A DNA stretch of 64,000 nt from Metabacillus niabensis. GTDB lineage: Bacteria > Bacillota > Bacilli > Bacillales > Bacillaceae. Location of the stretch: positions 144,349 to 208,348 of the forward strand of contig NZ_JAIVLH010000009.1 in NCBI RefSeq assembly GCF_020524345.1. Reading direction: 5' to 3'. Below the pieces are notes generated by a model that did not search any database, had not been told where the DNA came from, and saw only the letters and a list, made by a program, of their open reading frames with translations. Positions 19,880 through 29,860 of this stretch are shown piece after piece. Made by a program: the position numbers and the translations under genes. The stretch's first letter is position 1. Each line of letters opens with the position of its first letter.

Positions 19880-20137
19880 ATGTCTGTCTTAGAAAATTGG
19901 AATGAATGGAAAGATTTTTTAGGTGATCGTTTAAACCATGCTCAAAACGAGGGTATGAACGAACAAGTAGTATCCAATCTAGCATTCGAGATTGGGGATT
20001 ATTTAGCTAAGCAAGTAGAAGCTAAAAACCCACAAGAAAAAGTACTCGCAGATTTATGGAGTGTAGCATCTGAGCAAGAGCAACATGCCATTGCAAATAT
20101 GATGGTTAAGCTTGTTCAAAATAACGGTTCACATTAA
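19880..20137 (+). CDS. ymfJ: DUF3243 protein YmfJ
   Basis: An 85-residue soluble, helical, charged protein of unknown function, conserved at this place in bacilli. A very strong site, AAAAAGGAGG, precedes ATG 19880. The stop codon sits at the base of a terminator, so the gene is probably a single unit or the tail of ymfI. Confidence 0.88.
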   Translation: MSVLENWNEWKDFLGDRLNHAQNEGMNEQVVSNLAFEIGDYLAKQVEAKNPQEKVLADLWSVASEQEQHAIANMMVKLVQNNGSH

Positions 20138-20162
20138 GAGAGGAGAGATCCTCTCTTTTTCA
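20136..20162 (+). terminator. Terminator of ymfJ
   Basis: AAGAGAGGA pairs perfectly with TCCTCTCTT around GAGA, with T-run to 20160. Confidence 0.88.
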
Positions 20163-20245
20163 TTGATTTCATTGTCTTCATACTTTCTTCTTTTAGTAAA
20201 ATCATTTATTATAGTTGGTAGTGGTTATTATAAGGGGGGCTTTCT

Positions 20246-21037
20246 TTGCCATTTGAATGGTATTTAGAATATGAGATCCAAAAAAATCGGCCCGGACTAT
20301 TAGGTGATGTATCTTCATTATTGGGAATGCTGTCAATTAATATTATTACGATTAATGGGGTAGATGATTCCAGGCGCGGTCTATTACTTAAGTGTGAAAG
20401 CAATGATCAAGTACGTAGACTTGAATCAATTTTAAATACAATGGATAATATAACAGTTACAAAGCTCCGAGTACCAAAGCTGCGTGACAGATTGGCAGTA
20501 AGGCATGGAAGATATATCCAAAGAGATGCAGATGACAAGAAAACATTTCGTTTCGTCCGAGATGAACTTGGGTTATTAGTTGATTTTATGGCAGAACTCT
20601 ATAAACAGGATGGTCACAAATTAATTGGAATCCGAGGTATGCCAAGGGTAGGAAAAACTGAATCCATTGTTGCATCAAGTGTATGTGCTAACAAGAAATG
20701 GTTATTTGTTTCTTCGACATTGTTAAAACAAACGATTCGAAGTCAGTTAATAGCGGATGAATATAGTGAAGATAATGTCTTTATTATTGATGGAATCGTA
20801 TCAACAAGAAGAGGGTCAGAAAAACATTTTCAATTGGTAAGAGAAATAATGCGGCTTTCTGCAACAAAAGTTGTTGAACATCCTGATATTTTCGTCCAAA
20901 ATACAGAGTACACAATTGATGATTTTGATTACATAATAGAAATCCGGAATGAACCTGATGAAGAAATTACATATAAAGATGTAGAAAATCCACCGATGAT
21001 GTTTGACACATCAGGACTCTCAGGATTTGACTTTTAG
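20246..21037 (+). CDS. ymfK: DUF3388 protein YmfK, ACT-like and P-loop domains
   Basis: A 263-residue protein of unknown function conserved upstream of rodZ. The N-terminus looks like an ACT-type ligand-binding fold (NRPGLLGDVSSLLGMLSINI, about 13-32), and the second half carries a P-loop-like GMPRVGKTES (about 132-141). The start is TTG 20246, placed by AAGGGGGG at 20233-20239. The region of rodZ immediately follows, separated by 16 bases. Confidence 0.85.
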   Translation: MPFEWYLEYEIQKNRPGLLGDVSSLLGMLSINIITINGVDDSRRGLLLKCESNDQVRRLESILNTMDNITVTKLRVPKLRDRLAVRHGRYIQRDADDKKTFRFVRDELGLLVDFMAELYKQDGHKLIGIRGMPRVGKTESIVASSVCANKKWLFVSSTLLKQTIRSQLIADEYSEDNVFIIDGIVSTRRGSEKHFQLVREIMRLSATKVVEHPDIFVQNTEYTIDDFDYIIEIRNEPDEEITYKDVENPPMMFDTSGLSGFDF

Positions 21038-21053
21038 TTATGGGGTGTTACGG

Positions 21054-21935
21054 TTGAGTGAACTAGGTAATCGACTCAAACAAGCAAGAGAAGAGAAAAA
21101 TATGAGCTTGGATGATCTTCAGGAGATCACCAAGATTCAGAAAAGGTATTTAATTGGTCTTGAAGAGGGCAATTATTCAATGATGCCTGGAAAATTTTAT
21201 GCCCGAGCATTTATGAAGCAATATGCTGAGGCTGTTGACCTGGATCCGGAAATGCTTTTTGAAGAATACAAAAATGAAGTACCAAGTACATACAAAGAAG
21301 ATGTTCCTGAGCAATTATCAAGAGTGAAAACACATAAAGAGTTACCTAAATCAGCTTCAAAATTTATCGAGATACTTCCAAAATTGGCAGTAGTAGCAGT
21401 TATTATTATTGTGGCAATTCTCCTCTGGTTATGGAGACAAGAGGCTGCGGAAGATAAAACAACAAATGATCAGTCAGAAAATCAAACAAGCGATGTTGAG
21501 TTTGAAAAAATAGAAAACTCAACAACAAATGAAGAACAAAATGAAGAAGAGGCACCTGGACAGGAAAATGAGGAAGCTGTTCAAGAACAAGCTGAAACTA
21601 ATGAGCCGGAAATACCATCTCAGAAATTGACAGTAAAAGGTGTAGAAGGTTCAACAACGACATATGAATTAACCGGATCTGAAAAGTTCGAGCTTGAGGT
21701 AATTGCAAAAGACCGTACATGGGTTGGCATAAAAAATGGTAAAGGTAAAACATTCTTTGGGGCTGAATTAGCACAAGGTAAAACTCAAGTAAATGATTTT
21801 ACCGCTGAATCTGAGATTACAGTTCGTGTGGGAAATGTTCCCGGAACTGATTTGAAGGTCAACGGTGAACTTGTTCAATATGAGGATACAAAGAAAACAC
21901 CTCAAAATATAACCATCATTTATACGAAAGAATAG
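21054..21935 (+). CDS. rodZ: Cell-shape protein RodZ (YmfM)
   Basis: Membrane protein that binds MreB and supports rod shape. The 293-residue product has an N-terminal helix-turn-helix of the Cro/CI type (SELGNRLKQAREEKNMSLDDL...), a single membrane span KLAVVAVIIIVAILLWLW near residues 110-127, an acidic glutamine/glutamate-rich linker and a C-terminal beta-rich extracellular domain (from about 200). TTG 21054 is chosen because TGGGGTG lies seven bases upstream and homologues start here; the longer frame from 21003 overlaps ymfK. Confidence 0.9.
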   Translation: MSELGNRLKQAREEKNMSLDDLQEITKIQKRYLIGLEEGNYSMMPGKFYARAFMKQYAEAVDLDPEMLFEEYKNEVPSTYKEDVPEQLSRVKTHKELPKSASKFIEILPKLAVVAVIIIVAILLWLWRQEAAEDKTTNDQSENQTSDVEFEKIENSTTNEEQNEEEAPGQENEEAVQEQAETNEPEIPSQKLTVKGVEGSTTTYELTGSEKFELEVIAKDRTWVGIKNGKGKTFFGAELAQGKTQVNDFTAESEITVRVGNVPGTDLKVNGELVQYEDTKKTPQNITIIYTKE

Positions 21936-22029
21936 GGACAGACTCAATTGAAGGGGGGATTGGTCCTTATCCTAGCTAATTTTCTGGGTATGTTAGGATA
22001 AGGATTATACCTTTTTTAAGAGTCGTCCC
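21935..22029 (+). promoter_or_regulatory. Nested long hairpin between rodZ and pgsA
   Basis: An outer stem GGGACAGACTC (21935-21945) with GAGTCGTCCC (22020-22029, one base missing) encloses an inner perfect 10-bp stem CCTTATCCTA (21965-21974) with TAGGATAAGG (21994-22003), followed by CCTTTTTT. The inner stem plus T-run could terminate rodZ; the outer stem is unexplained. Confidence 0.65.
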
Positions 22030-22074
22030 ATTTTAGTTATCATCATTTGTTAAAAGATTACGGAGGAAAAATAA

Positions 22075-22653
22075 ATGAATTTACCGAATAAGATTACGAT
22101 TTCAAGAATTTTACTTATACCAGTTTTTATGGTGATCATGTTGGTTCCGTTTAAATGGGGAGAGCTTACTTTTGGCACTGAAACGATTCTAGTCACCCAT
22201 TTTGTTGGAGCTATAATCTTTATCATAGCCTCCACTACTGACTGGATTGATGGATATTATGCAAGAAAGCTTAATCAAGTTACAAATTTGGGGAAATTTT
22301 TGGATCCATTGGCAGATAAATTGTTAGTATCAGCGGCACTTATTATCTTAGTTGAACTCGGACTTGCTCCATCTTGGATGGTTATTCTGATCATTAGCCG
22401 GGAATTTGCTGTTACTGGATTGCGTTTAGTATTAGCTGGAGAAGGTGAAGTTGTTGCTGCAAACATGTTAGGGAAAATAAAAACATGGACTCAGATCATT
22501 GCAATCTCTGCATTATTATTGCATAATCTACCATTTGAATTAATGAACATCCCATTTGCAACAATGGCACTATGGGTTGCAACATTTTTCACTGTCATCT
22601 CAGGTTGGGATTATTTTATGAAAAATAAACAAGCCTTTGTTAATTCTAAATAA
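22075..22653 (+). CDS. pgsA: CDP-diacylglycerol-glycerol-3-phosphate 3-phosphatidyltransferase
   Basis: Integral membrane enzyme making phosphatidylglycerophosphate, the precursor of phosphatidylglycerol and cardiolipin. The 192 residues include the complete CDP-alcohol phosphotransferase motif with D56, D59, G60, A63, R64, G73, D77 and D81 at the canonical spacing, and several hydrophobic helices. ATG 22075 follows ACGGAGG. It lies 26 bases upstream of cinA. Confidence 0.96.
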   Translation: MNLPNKITISRILLIPVFMVIMLVPFKWGELTFGTETILVTHFVGAIIFIIASTTDWIDGYYARKLNQVTNLGKFLDPLADKLLVSAALIILVELGLAPSWMVILIISREFAVTGLRLVLAGEGEVVAANMLGKIKTWTQIIAISALLLHNLPFELMNIPFATMALWVATFFTVISGWDYFMKNKQAFVNSK

Positions 22654-22679
22654 TACTAATAGAAAAGGGGGGATATGTA

Positions 22680-23927
22680 ATGGATATACGTACTGAGATA
22701 ATTGCTGTTGGATCAGAATTGTTATTAGGTCAAATAGCCAATACCAATGCTCAATTTTTATCAAAGGAACTTGCTGAGATTGGTTTAAATGTTTATTACC
22801 ATACTGTTGTGGGAGACAACCCAGCTCGGCTTGAATCAGCAATAAAGATTGCAAAAGAACGGTCTAATATTATTATATTTACCGGTGGACTTGGCCCAAC
22901 CAAAGATGATTTAACAAAGGAAACGATTTCTAAATCATTAGGTAAAACTCTTATCTTTGATCACGATGCTTTAGAGAGTATTGAGGATTACTTTGCCCGG
23001 ACTAAACGGACGATGTCAGAAAATAATAAAAAGCAGGCACTTGTTATTGAGGGTTCAACGATATTAAAAAATGATTATGGTATGGCACCTGGAATGGCTT
23101 TGGAAGCCGACCAAACGATCTATATGCTTTTACCTGGTCCACCAAGTGAAATGAGACCAATGTTCAAAAATTATGGAAGAGAATACTTTCAACACCAACT
23201 AGGGATTCAGGATAAAATCGTTTCACGTGTGTTAAGATATTTCGGTATTGGTGAATCTCAACTTGAAACTGATATACAGGACCTTATTGATGGACAAACA
23301 AATCCAACTGTCGCTCCCTTAGCAGCAGATGGTGAAGTCACTCTTAGACTAACGGCAAAGCATACAGATGAAAAAACTGCTCAAAAATTACTTGATGAAG
23401 TAGAGAGAAAGATTAATGCTCGTGTAGGTGACTTTTTCTATGGATATAATGAAACAACTCTTATAAATGAGGTAAAGGCACAACTGGTTAAAAAGAAAAA
23501 AACAATTGCTGCAGCAGAGAGTTTAACTGGTGGTATGTTTTCAGAGCTTGTCACTTCATTGGATGGTGCCTCTCAAGTTTTTAAGGGAAGTATTATTTCC
23601 TATACGAATGAAGTGAAAAAACAAATTTTACATATACAAGAAGCAACTCTTGCTGCATACGGAGCTGTAAGTGAACAATGTGCAAAAGAAATGGCTGAAC
23701 AGGTTCGTAAACTACTTAATAGTGATATTGGTATTAGTTTTACGGGTGCTGCCGGACCTGAACCACATGAAGGACAACCAGTTGGAACAGTGTTCATTGG
23801 TATCGCTGACAAGGATCAAACGAACGTTTATGCTTTAAACTTAGCCGGTTCAAGAAAAGGAATTCGTACAAGAACGGCAAAGTATGGATGTCACTATTTG
23901 GTCAAACTATTAAATGAAATAGAATGA
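22680..23927 (+). CDS. cinA: CinA competence/damage-inducible protein
   Basis: A 415-residue protein with an N-terminal MoaB/MogA-like domain ([18 protein letters not shown], then [11 protein letters not shown] near 63-73) and a C-terminal nicotinamide-nucleotide amidase domain (AAAESLTGG near 280 and [16 protein letters not shown]). Family members recycle pyridine nucleotides; in streptococci CinA is induced with competence and cotranscribed with recA. Here a terminator separates it from recA. ATG 22680 follows GGGGGGA. Confidence 0.93.
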   Translation: MDIRTEIIAVGSELLLGQIANTNAQFLSKELAEIGLNVYYHTVVGDNPARLESAIKIAKERSNIIIFTGGLGPTKDDLTKETISKSLGKTLIFDHDALESIEDYFARTKRTMSENNKKQALVIEGSTILKNDYGMAPGMALEADQTIYMLLPGPPSEMRPMFKNYGREYFQHQLGIQDKIVSRVLRYFGIGESQLETDIQDLIDGQTNPTVAPLAADGEVTLRLTAKHTDEKTAQKLLDEVERKINARVGDFFYGYNETTLINEVKAQLVKKKKTIAAAESLTGGMFSELVTSLDGASQVFKGSIISYTNEVKKQILHIQEATLAAYGAVSEQCAKEMAEQVRKLLNSDIGISFTGAAGPEPHEGQPVGTVFIGIADKDQTNVYALNLAGSRKGIRTRTAKYGCHYLVKLLNEIE

Positions 23928-23934
23928 TATAATG

Positions 23935-23979
23935 AAGTCTGTTATGCAAAGCCTATATAGCGAAGCTTAACAGGCTTTT
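23935..23979 (+). terminator. Terminator of pgsA-cinA
   Basis: AGTCTGTTA pairs with TAACAGGCT (one G-U) around a 23-base loop, then a T-run. A second small perfect hairpin ATAAGC/GCTTAT is at 24069-24084 before TTTTAAT. Confidence 0.7.
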
Positions 23980-24143
23980 TTTATTTAAATGTAATTGCTT
24001 GAGAGACAGGAAGACGAATGAGCTTTTACAAGAACCATATAAAAATAGTTAAAATTAATTTTTGTTTGATAAGCTGGTGCTTATTTTAATGTTTTCTGTT
24101 AGCGGAAAATAATATTTTTATATTTTATTACCCAGAAAAAAAT

Positions 24144-24157
24144 CGAATGAATGTTCG
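24144..24157 (+). promoter_or_regulatory. LexA (SOS) box upstream of recA
   Basis: CGAATGAATGTTCG fits the Bacillus SOS box CGAACnnnnGTTCG with one change, and lies ten bases before the recA -35 element. Confidence 0.85.
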
Positions 24158-24166
24158 ACTTTTTAC

Positions 24167-24195
24167 TTGGCAAACGAATGAAAAAGCGTTATATT
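24167..24195 (+). promoter_or_regulatory. Candidate sigma-A promoter of recA
   Basis: TTGGCA (24167-24172) and TATATT (24190-24195) are 17 bases apart, about 30 bases before the GTG start codon, with the LexA box just upstream. Confidence 0.65.
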
Positions 24196-24226
24196 TATTA
24201 TAGATTGATTTTAAGGAGGAAATTTT

Positions 24227-25267
24227 GTGAGCGATCGTCAAGCCGCCTTAGATATGGCGTTAAAACAAATAGAGAAACAATTCGGTAAAGGTTCTATCAT
24301 GAAATTAGGAGAGCAAACAGATCGTAAGGTATCAACTGCTCCAAGTGGTTCTTTAGCTCTTGATGCAGCGTTAGGAATTGGTGGTTATCCTCGAGGTAGA
24401 ATCATAGAAATATATGGACCAGAGAGTTCAGGTAAAACAACGGTTGCTCTACATGCAATTGCAGAAGTTCAACAACAAGGTGGTCAAGCAGCATTTATTG
24501 ATGCTGAGCATGCCTTAGATCCGGTATATGCCCAAAAATTAGGTGTCAATATTGATGAATTATTGCTTTCACAGCCTGATACAGGTGAGCAAGCACTAGA
24601 GATAGCTGAGGCACTTGTTCGTAGTGGTGCCGTTGATATTCTTGTTATTGACTCAGTAGCAGCATTAGTACCAAAAGCTGAAATTGAGGGTGAGATGGGA
24701 GATTCTCACGTTGGACTGCAAGCTCGATTAATGTCACAAGCATTACGTAAGCTATCAGGTGCAATTAATAAATCAAAAACAATTGCTATCTTCATTAACC
24801 AAATTCGTGAAAAAGTAGGCGTTATGTTTGGTAACCCTGAAACAACTCCTGGTGGTCGAGCACTAAAATTCTATTCTTCTGTTCGCTTAGAAGTTCGTCG
24901 TGCTGAGACACTTAAGCAAGGAAATGAAATGGTTGGGAATAAAACAAAAATTAAAGTCGTAAAAAATAAGGTTGCACCTCCATTTAAAGTGGCTGAAGTT
25001 GATATCATGTACGGAGAAGGGATTTCTAAAGAGGGAGAAATTATTGATCTTGGTTCAGAAATTGATATCGTTCAAAAGAGCGGATCTTGGTATTCATATA
25101 ATGAAGAGCGCTTAGGTCAAGGCCGAGAAAATGCAAAACAATTCCTGAAGGAAAATCCTGCACTTCGCTTAGAAATTCAAGAAAAGATTCGTCAACATTA
25201 TGGTCTGGATGAAGAAGTTATTGCCCCAGATGAAAGTCAGGAAGAAATGGATCTATTAGGAGAATAA
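24227..25267 (+). CDS. recA: Recombinase RecA
   Basis: ATP-dependent strand-exchange protein and activator of LexA self-cleavage. The 346-residue product has Walker [10 protein letters not shown] (about 65-73), the Walker B region [18 protein letters not shown]-binding loops and a C-terminal acidic tail typical of the family. GTG 24227 follows the strong site AAGGAGGAAA. SOS control is supported by the LexA box 70-83 bases upstream; the LexA gene is also in this window (59543-60163). Confidence 0.98.
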   Translation: MSDRQAALDMALKQIEKQFGKGSIMKLGEQTDRKVSTAPSGSLALDAALGIGGYPRGRIIEIYGPESSGKTTVALHAIAEVQQQGGQAAFIDAEHALDPVYAQKLGVNIDELLLSQPDTGEQALEIAEALVRSGAVDILVIDSVAALVPKAEIEGEMGDSHVGLQARLMSQALRKLSGAINKSKTIAIFINQIREKVGVMFGNPETTPGGRALKFYSSVRLEVRRAETLKQGNEMVGNKTKIKVVKNKVAPPFKVAEVDIMYGEGISKEGEIIDLGSEIDIVQKSGSWYSYNEERLGQGRENAKQFLKENPALRLEIQEKIRQHYGLDEEVIAPDESQEEMDLLGE

Positions 25268-25274
25268 TGATTAG

Positions 25275-25299
25275 TAAAAGGGCAATTTTGCCCTTTTTT
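25275..25299 (+). terminator. Terminator of recA
   Basis: AAAAGGGCAA pairs with TTGCCCTTTT around a two- to four-base loop, then T. Confidence 0.88.
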
Positions 25300-25487
25300 A
25301 TTATGCAAAAATAAATAATAAACGAAGTCTTTCTGAATCATAAAGAAGTAATCTTATACATTATTTATTTTAAGGGTATTATATATTGTGACATATTTCT
25401 ACAAAAATCAACCAGGTTTTTACGTTTGGAGCGACTATTTATCATAAGGTGGCTCTCAAATTGCCTGTAAACATTATGTTACCGGGC

Positions 25488-25516
25488 TTGACAATGAAAA
25501 TTCACAGATTTACAAT
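25488..25516 (+). promoter_or_regulatory. Strong candidate sigma-A promoter in the long rny leader
   Basis: TTGACA (25488-25493) and TACAAT (25511-25516) are 17 bases apart. It would give a ~215-base leader for rny. A second, weaker pair TTGAGC (25646-25651) and TATAAT (25668-25673), spaced 16, lies nearer the gene. The gap 25300-25737 contains no gene; unlike B. subtilis, no pbpX lies between recA and rny. Confidence 0.65.
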
Positions 25517-25737
25517 TGAGATGTATATTTTACATTTTTGTAGAATCATGATTGAAGCATTTTGAAAGCAGAAAATGTTGGTACTTGAAATTGTCTTATT
25601 TCAACTCATGTAAAGACGCAAAGAGTTCCACATGAAAAAAAGGCTTTGAGCTGTATGTTGACAACTTATAATTGAACAATGTACATGCCGACACTTTAAT
25701 CTAGAAAAACAAGTTCATAGCAAGAGGAGGTGTAATG

Positions 25738-27300
25738 ATGGACGTAGTATCAATAATCATCTCCATTTTGCTTGGCCTAATCGTCGGTGCAGTTGTTGGC
25801 TATTTTGTTCGAAAATCTATTGCCGAAGCGAAGATTGCTGGCGCTACAAGTGCAGCAGAGCAGATTCTTGAAGATGCAAAACGTGACGCGGATGCTACTA
25901 AGAAAGAAGCACTTCTTGAAGCGAAGGATGAAATCCATAAGCTGCGCACAGATGCTGAACAAGAAATTCGCGAAAGACGCAATGAGCTTCAAAAACAAGA
26001 AAATCGCTTATTACAAAAGGAAGAGAATCTTGACCGTAAGGACGAGTCTTTAGATAAACGTGAGGTTATGCTAGAGAGAAAAGAAGGTTCTCTGAATGAA
26101 AGACAACAGCATATTGAAGAGATGGAAAGCAAAGTGGACGAGATTGTGCGTAAACAGCAAACAGAGCTTGAACGTATTTCCAGCCTTACACGAGATGAAG
26201 CAAGAAGCATCATTCTTGATAAGGTTGAAAATGAACTCACACATGATATTGCAATCATGATTAAAGAAAGTGAGAATCGAGCTAAGGAAGAGGCTGACAA
26301 AAAGGCTAAAGAAATCCTGTCACTTGCTATTCAACGATGTGCAGCAGATCATGTAGCCGAAACAACCGTGTCTGTTGTTAATCTTCCAAATGATGAAATG
26401 AAAGGCCGTATTATCGGACGAGAGGGACGAAATATCCGTACGCTTGAAACACTTACAGGTATAGACCTAATCATCGATGATACACCTGAGGCTGTCATTT
26501 TATCAGGATTTGATCCAATTCGACGCGAAACAGCTAGAATCGCTTTAGACAAGCTCGTTCAGGATGGCCGGATTCACCCTGCAAGAATTGAGGAAATGGT
26601 TGAAAAATCTCGTCGAGAAGTGGATGAATACATTCGTGAAATCGGTGAGCAAACGACATTTGAAGTAGGGGTACATGGTCTTCACCCTGATTTGATTAAA
26701 ATACTTGGTCGTTTAAAATTTAGAACAAGTTATGGTCAAAATGTATTAAAGCACTCAATGGAAGTTGCTTTCTTATCAGGTTTAATGGCTGCTGAGCTTG
26801 GAGAAGACGAATTATTAGCAAAACGTGCAGGTTTATTGCATGATATAGGGAAGGCGATTGACCATGAGGTTGAAGGAAGCCACGTTGAAATTGGTGTTGA
26901 ATTAGCTACAAAATATAAAGAGCATCCTGTTGTCATTAATAGTATTGCTTCACACCATGGCGATACAGAGCCAAATTCAATTATTGCTGTCATTGTAGCT
27001 GCGGCTGATGCATTATCAGCTGCAAGACCTGGTGCACGCAGTGAAACACTTGAAAATTATATTCGTCGCTTAGAAAAGCTAGAAGAGATTTCTGAATCCT
27101 ATGAAGGTGTTGAAAAATCATTTGCTATTCAGGCTGGTCGTGAAGTACGAATCATGGTTAAGCCAGATACGATAGATGATTTACAGGCACATCGTTTGGC
27201 AAGAGACATTCGAAAACGAATAGAAGAAGAGCTCGACTATCCTGGTCACATTAAAGTTACGGTAATCCGAGAAACTCGAGCTGTTGAATATGCAAAATAA
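25738..27300 (+). CDS. rny: Ribonuclease Y
   Basis: Membrane-bound endoribonuclease that starts decay of many mRNAs. The 520-residue product has an N-terminal membrane span, a long charged coiled coil (about 25-210), a KH RNA-binding domain ([25 protein letters not shown] core near 215-235) and an HD phosphohydrolase domain with [10 protein letters not shown] (near 366). Two adjacent ATGs exist; 25738 is preferred since GGAGG ends seven bases before it. Followed by ymdB, its usual partner, behind a terminator. Confidence 0.97.
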   Translation: MDVVSIIISILLGLIVGAVVGYFVRKSIAEAKIAGATSAAEQILEDAKRDADATKKEALLEAKDEIHKLRTDAEQEIRERRNELQKQENRLLQKEENLDRKDESLDKREVMLERKEGSLNERQQHIEEMESKVDEIVRKQQTELERISSLTRDEARSIILDKVENELTHDIAIMIKESENRAKEEADKKAKEILSLAIQRCAADHVAETTVSVVNLPNDEMKGRIIGREGRNIRTLETLTGIDLIIDDTPEAVILSGFDPIRRETARIALDKLVQDGRIHPARIEEMVEKSRREVDEYIREIGEQTTFEVGVHGLHPDLIKILGRLKFRTSYGQNVLKHSMEVAFLSGLMAAELGEDELLAKRAGLLHDIGKAIDHEVEGSHVEIGVELATKYKEHPVVINSIASHHGDTEPNSIIAVIVAAADALSAARPGARSETLENYIRRLEKLEEISESYEGVEKSFAIQAGREVRIMVKPDTIDDLQAHRLARDIRKRIEEELDYPGHIKVTVIRETRAVEYAK

Positions 27301-27331
27301 AGTGGTGCAGAGATGCGCCACTTTATTTTTG
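27297..27331 (+). terminator. Terminator of rny
   Basis: ATAAAGTGG pairs with CCACTTTAT (27318-27326) and is followed by TTTTTG. Read-through into ymdB may be partial. Confidence 0.75.
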
Positions 27332-27384
27332 CACTAATTTGTGCAACACTAGATGTAATACATTAAAGTAAAGAGGGTACATAA

Positions 27385-28179
27385 ATGAAAATATTATTTA
27401 TCGGGGATGTTTTTGGATCACCAGGTCGGGATATGGTGAAGGAATACTTACCAAAGTTAAAAACAAAATACCAGCCACACGCTGTCATTATAAACGGAGA
27501 GAATGCAGCACATGGTAGAGGTATTACAGAAAAGATGTATCAGCAATTTATACAACAAGGTGCACATGTAATCACAATGGGAAATCATACATGGGATAAC
27601 CGTGACATCTTTGAATTTATTGATGATACAACTCAAATGATACGACCTGCCAATTTTCCTGAAAATAATCCGGGAAAAGGAATGACCTTTATTACAGTAG
27701 GTGGCAAGGAAATAGCAGTTATAAATTTACAAGGACGTGCATTTTTACCACCATCAGATTGTCCTTTTAAAAAAGCTGATGAATTAATAGAACAAGCTAA
27801 AAAGCGGACTTCAATCATTTTTGTGGATTTTCATGCTGAAGCAACCAGTGAAAAACAGGCGATGGGTTGGTATTTAAATGGACAGGCATCGGTAGTTGTA
27901 GGGACACATACACATGTTCAAACAGCCGATGAAAGGATATTAGATAAAGGAACTGCATACATAACTGATGTTGGAATGACAGGTCCATATGATGGAATAT
28001 TAGGAGTAGACAGAGAAATGATCTTAAAGCGCTTTTTAACTGGCCTTCCGGTTCGTCATGATGTAGCAGAGGGTAGAACTCAACTAAGTGGTGTTGTAGT
28101 TAATGTGAATGATAAAACTGGAAAAGCCAGTAAAATTGAACGGATTCTTATTAATGATGATCATATGTTCTTTGAGTAA
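27385..28179 (+). CDS. ymdB: YmdB metallophosphodiesterase
   Basis: A 264-residue calcineurin-like enzyme that cleaves 2',3'-cyclic nucleotides in vitro and in B. subtilis governs the switch between motility and biofilm gene expression. Metal ligands are visible in IGDVFGSPG (about 5-13), INGENAAHG, MGNHTWDN, DFHAEATSEK and GTHTHVQTAD. ATG 27385 follows AGAGGGT. The family is unmistakable and the length is standard. Confidence 0.95.
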   Translation: MKILFIGDVFGSPGRDMVKEYLPKLKTKYQPHAVIINGENAAHGRGITEKMYQQFIQQGAHVITMGNHTWDNRDIFEFIDDTTQMIRPANFPENNPGKGMTFITVGGKEIAVINLQGRAFLPPSDCPFKKADELIEQAKKRTSIIFVDFHAEATSEKQAMGWYLNGQASVVVGTHTHVQTADERILDKGTAYITDVGMTGPYDGILGVDREMILKRFLTGLPVRHDVAEGRTQLSGVVVNVNDKTGKASKIERILINDDHMFFE

Positions 28180-28230
28180 GAACATGAATTTATGTATAAG
28201 TGCGAATTTTTCGAAATAATGTGCGAACAA

Positions 28231-28260
28231 GCAGGAATATATTCCAACTCTAGTGAATAT
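28231..28260 (+). promoter_or_regulatory. Sigma-H promoter of spoVS
   Basis: GCAGGAATA (28231-28239) fits the sigma-H -35 consensus RnAGGAwWW and AGTGAATAT (28252-28260) fits the -10 RnnGAATww, spaced 12. B. subtilis spoVS is known to be sigma-H dependent. Confidence 0.8.
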
Positions 28261-28385
28261 AGTAGCAATGGATATATAACTAACACTGTTTAAAGGGAAT
28301 TTAGGGGAGGCCCTTTTAAACAAAATATACCAAAGATTGTTCTAATGAACACTCAAGTATTCATTGAAAAAAGGGGGAACTAGAA

Positions 28386-28646
28386 ATGGAAATATTAAAG
28401 GTTTCAGCAAAATCAAATCCTAATTCAGTTGCTGGTGCATTAGCCGGAGTATTGAGGGAGAGAGGTGCTGCCGAAATCCAAGCAATTGGAGCAGGAGCCC
28501 TTAATCAAGCAGTAAAAGCTGTAGCAATTGCGAGAGGATTTGTAGCTCCAAGTGGAGTGGACTTAATTTGTATTCCTGCTTTTACAGATATTCAAATAGA
28601 TGGTGAAGAGCGTACTGCCATAAAACTAATCGTAGAGCCGAGATAA
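28386..28646 (+). CDS. spoVS: Stage V sporulation protein S
   Basis: An 86-residue Alba-fold regulator needed for late engulfment-stage and coat/cortex steps; it also affects septation and biofilm programmes in B. subtilis. The sequence is the highly conserved form beginning MEILKVSAKSNPNSVAGAL and ending IVEPR. ATG 28386 follows AAGGGGG. Monocistronic, between a sigma-H promoter and a strong terminator. Confidence 0.97.
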   Translation: MEILKVSAKSNPNSVAGALAGVLRERGAAEIQAIGAGALNQAVKAVAIARGFVAPSGVDLICIPAFTDIQIDGEERTAIKLIVEPR

Positions 28647-28668
28647 TAAACTCTATGAAAGAACATGA

Positions 28669-28705
28669 AACGGGTTTGACTCAATGAGTCAAACCCTGTT
28701 TTTTT
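28669..28705 (+). terminator. Terminator of spoVS
   Basis: GGGTTTGACT pairs perfectly with AGTCAAACCC around CAATG, followed by TGTTTTTTT. Confidence 0.9.
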
Positions 28706-28746
28706 ATATACAAATTAGTAAAAGCGAGATAAAGGAGTGAGTAGTC

Positions 28747-29670
28747 TTGAGAATTTTTGATGCACATTGTGACATGCTTTTTAAGCTCTGGGAAAATCCA
28801 AAACTAGATGTTTTTTATGACAAACGTTTACATGTTGATATATCTAAACTTAAAACAGCTAAAAAAAATATCCAATGTTTTGCCATTTTTGTTCCCGCTA
28901 ATATTCCATTTGTCCAAAGGTTAACTGTAGCACAACAACAAATCAATATTTTTTATCAAAAAATTCTTCACAAATATCCCGAGATGAAACTTATTAAAAC
29001 GAAGGGAGATCTAGCAGGCTTAAAGGATGGGGAAATTGGTGCTATTTTAACACTTGAGGGATGTGATGCAATAGGCGATCAAATTGTTAACCTTGAGCTC
29101 CTATATGAGCTTGGTGTTCGATCTGTAGGGTTAACGTGGAACTATGCTAATCTAGTGGCAGACGGTGTGTTAGAAAAGCGAAATGCCGGCATTACAAACT
29201 TTGGGACAGAAGTTATACGCTATTTAAATAAACAAAAGATGTGGACAGATTTATCACATGCAAGTGAAAGAAGCTTCTGGGAAGCATTAGATCTCGCAGA
29301 CTACCCCATTGCTACTCACTCAAATGTTTATACTATATGTTCACATGTAAGGAATTTGAAAGATGAACAAATCGTGGCTCTTTTTCGTAAGAAAGGTGTT
29401 ATTGGTGTTACATTTGTTCCTTTTTTCACGTCTGAACAACCTGAACCAACTATTTCAAATCTACTTAAACATATTGATTATTTGTGTTCATTAGGTGGGG
29501 AAAATCAAATTGGGTTTGGTTCCGACTTTGATGGAATAGATGAAACGATAGTTGGACTTGAAAATTATTCCTGTTATGAGATTTTAGGAAATGAGTTACT
29601 ACAACATTATTCTGATACACAAGTGAAAAAGTTTCTTTTTCAAAATTTAGCTGATTATCTTTCTTTTTAA
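28747..29670 (+). CDS. Membrane-dipeptidase family (M19) peptidase
   Basis: Zinc dipeptidase-like enzyme of 307 residues, expected to be cytosolic as no signal peptide is visible. Metal ligands of the family can be seen: DAHCD (4-8), the bridging glutamate in LTLEGCDAIG, DLSHASE, ATHSN and the C-terminal GSDFDG. TTG 28747 follows AAAGGAGTGAG. B. subtilis has threonine catabolism genes at this place instead, so this is a lineage difference. The substrate, probably a dipeptide, is not defined by sequence. Confidence 0.88.
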   Translation: MRIFDAHCDMLFKLWENPKLDVFYDKRLHVDISKLKTAKKNIQCFAIFVPANIPFVQRLTVAQQQINIFYQKILHKYPEMKLIKTKGDLAGLKDGEIGAILTLEGCDAIGDQIVNLELLYELGVRSVGLTWNYANLVADGVLEKRNAGITNFGTEVIRYLNKQKMWTDLSHASERSFWEALDLADYPIATHSNVYTICSHVRNLKDEQIVALFRKKGVIGVTFVPFFTSEQPEPTISNLLKHIDYLCSLGGENQIGFGSDFDGIDETIVGLENYSCYEILGNELLQHYSDTQVKKFLFQNLADYLSF

Positions 29671-29686
29671 TATTTTAGTTAAGGTC

Positions 29687-29715
29687 TTGTATTTTTTCCT
29701 GGTAAGGTCTACAAT
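29687..29715 (+). promoter_or_regulatory. Candidate sigma-A promoter of the 2-oxoacid oxidoreductase genes
   Basis: TTGTAT (29687-29692) and TACAAT (29710-29715) are 17 bases apart, about 145 bases before the alpha-subunit start. Confidence 0.5.
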
Positions 29716-29860
29716 TGATACGTTTAGTGTAAAACCAATCATTTTACTAAGTTTTGGACTGCATCGCAACAATTACATAAAAGTTGGTATACTTTACGTG
29801 GTGTAATCTACAAGAAAAATAGATAAACAAATGAACGTATAATTGAGGAGTGTAGAGTAC

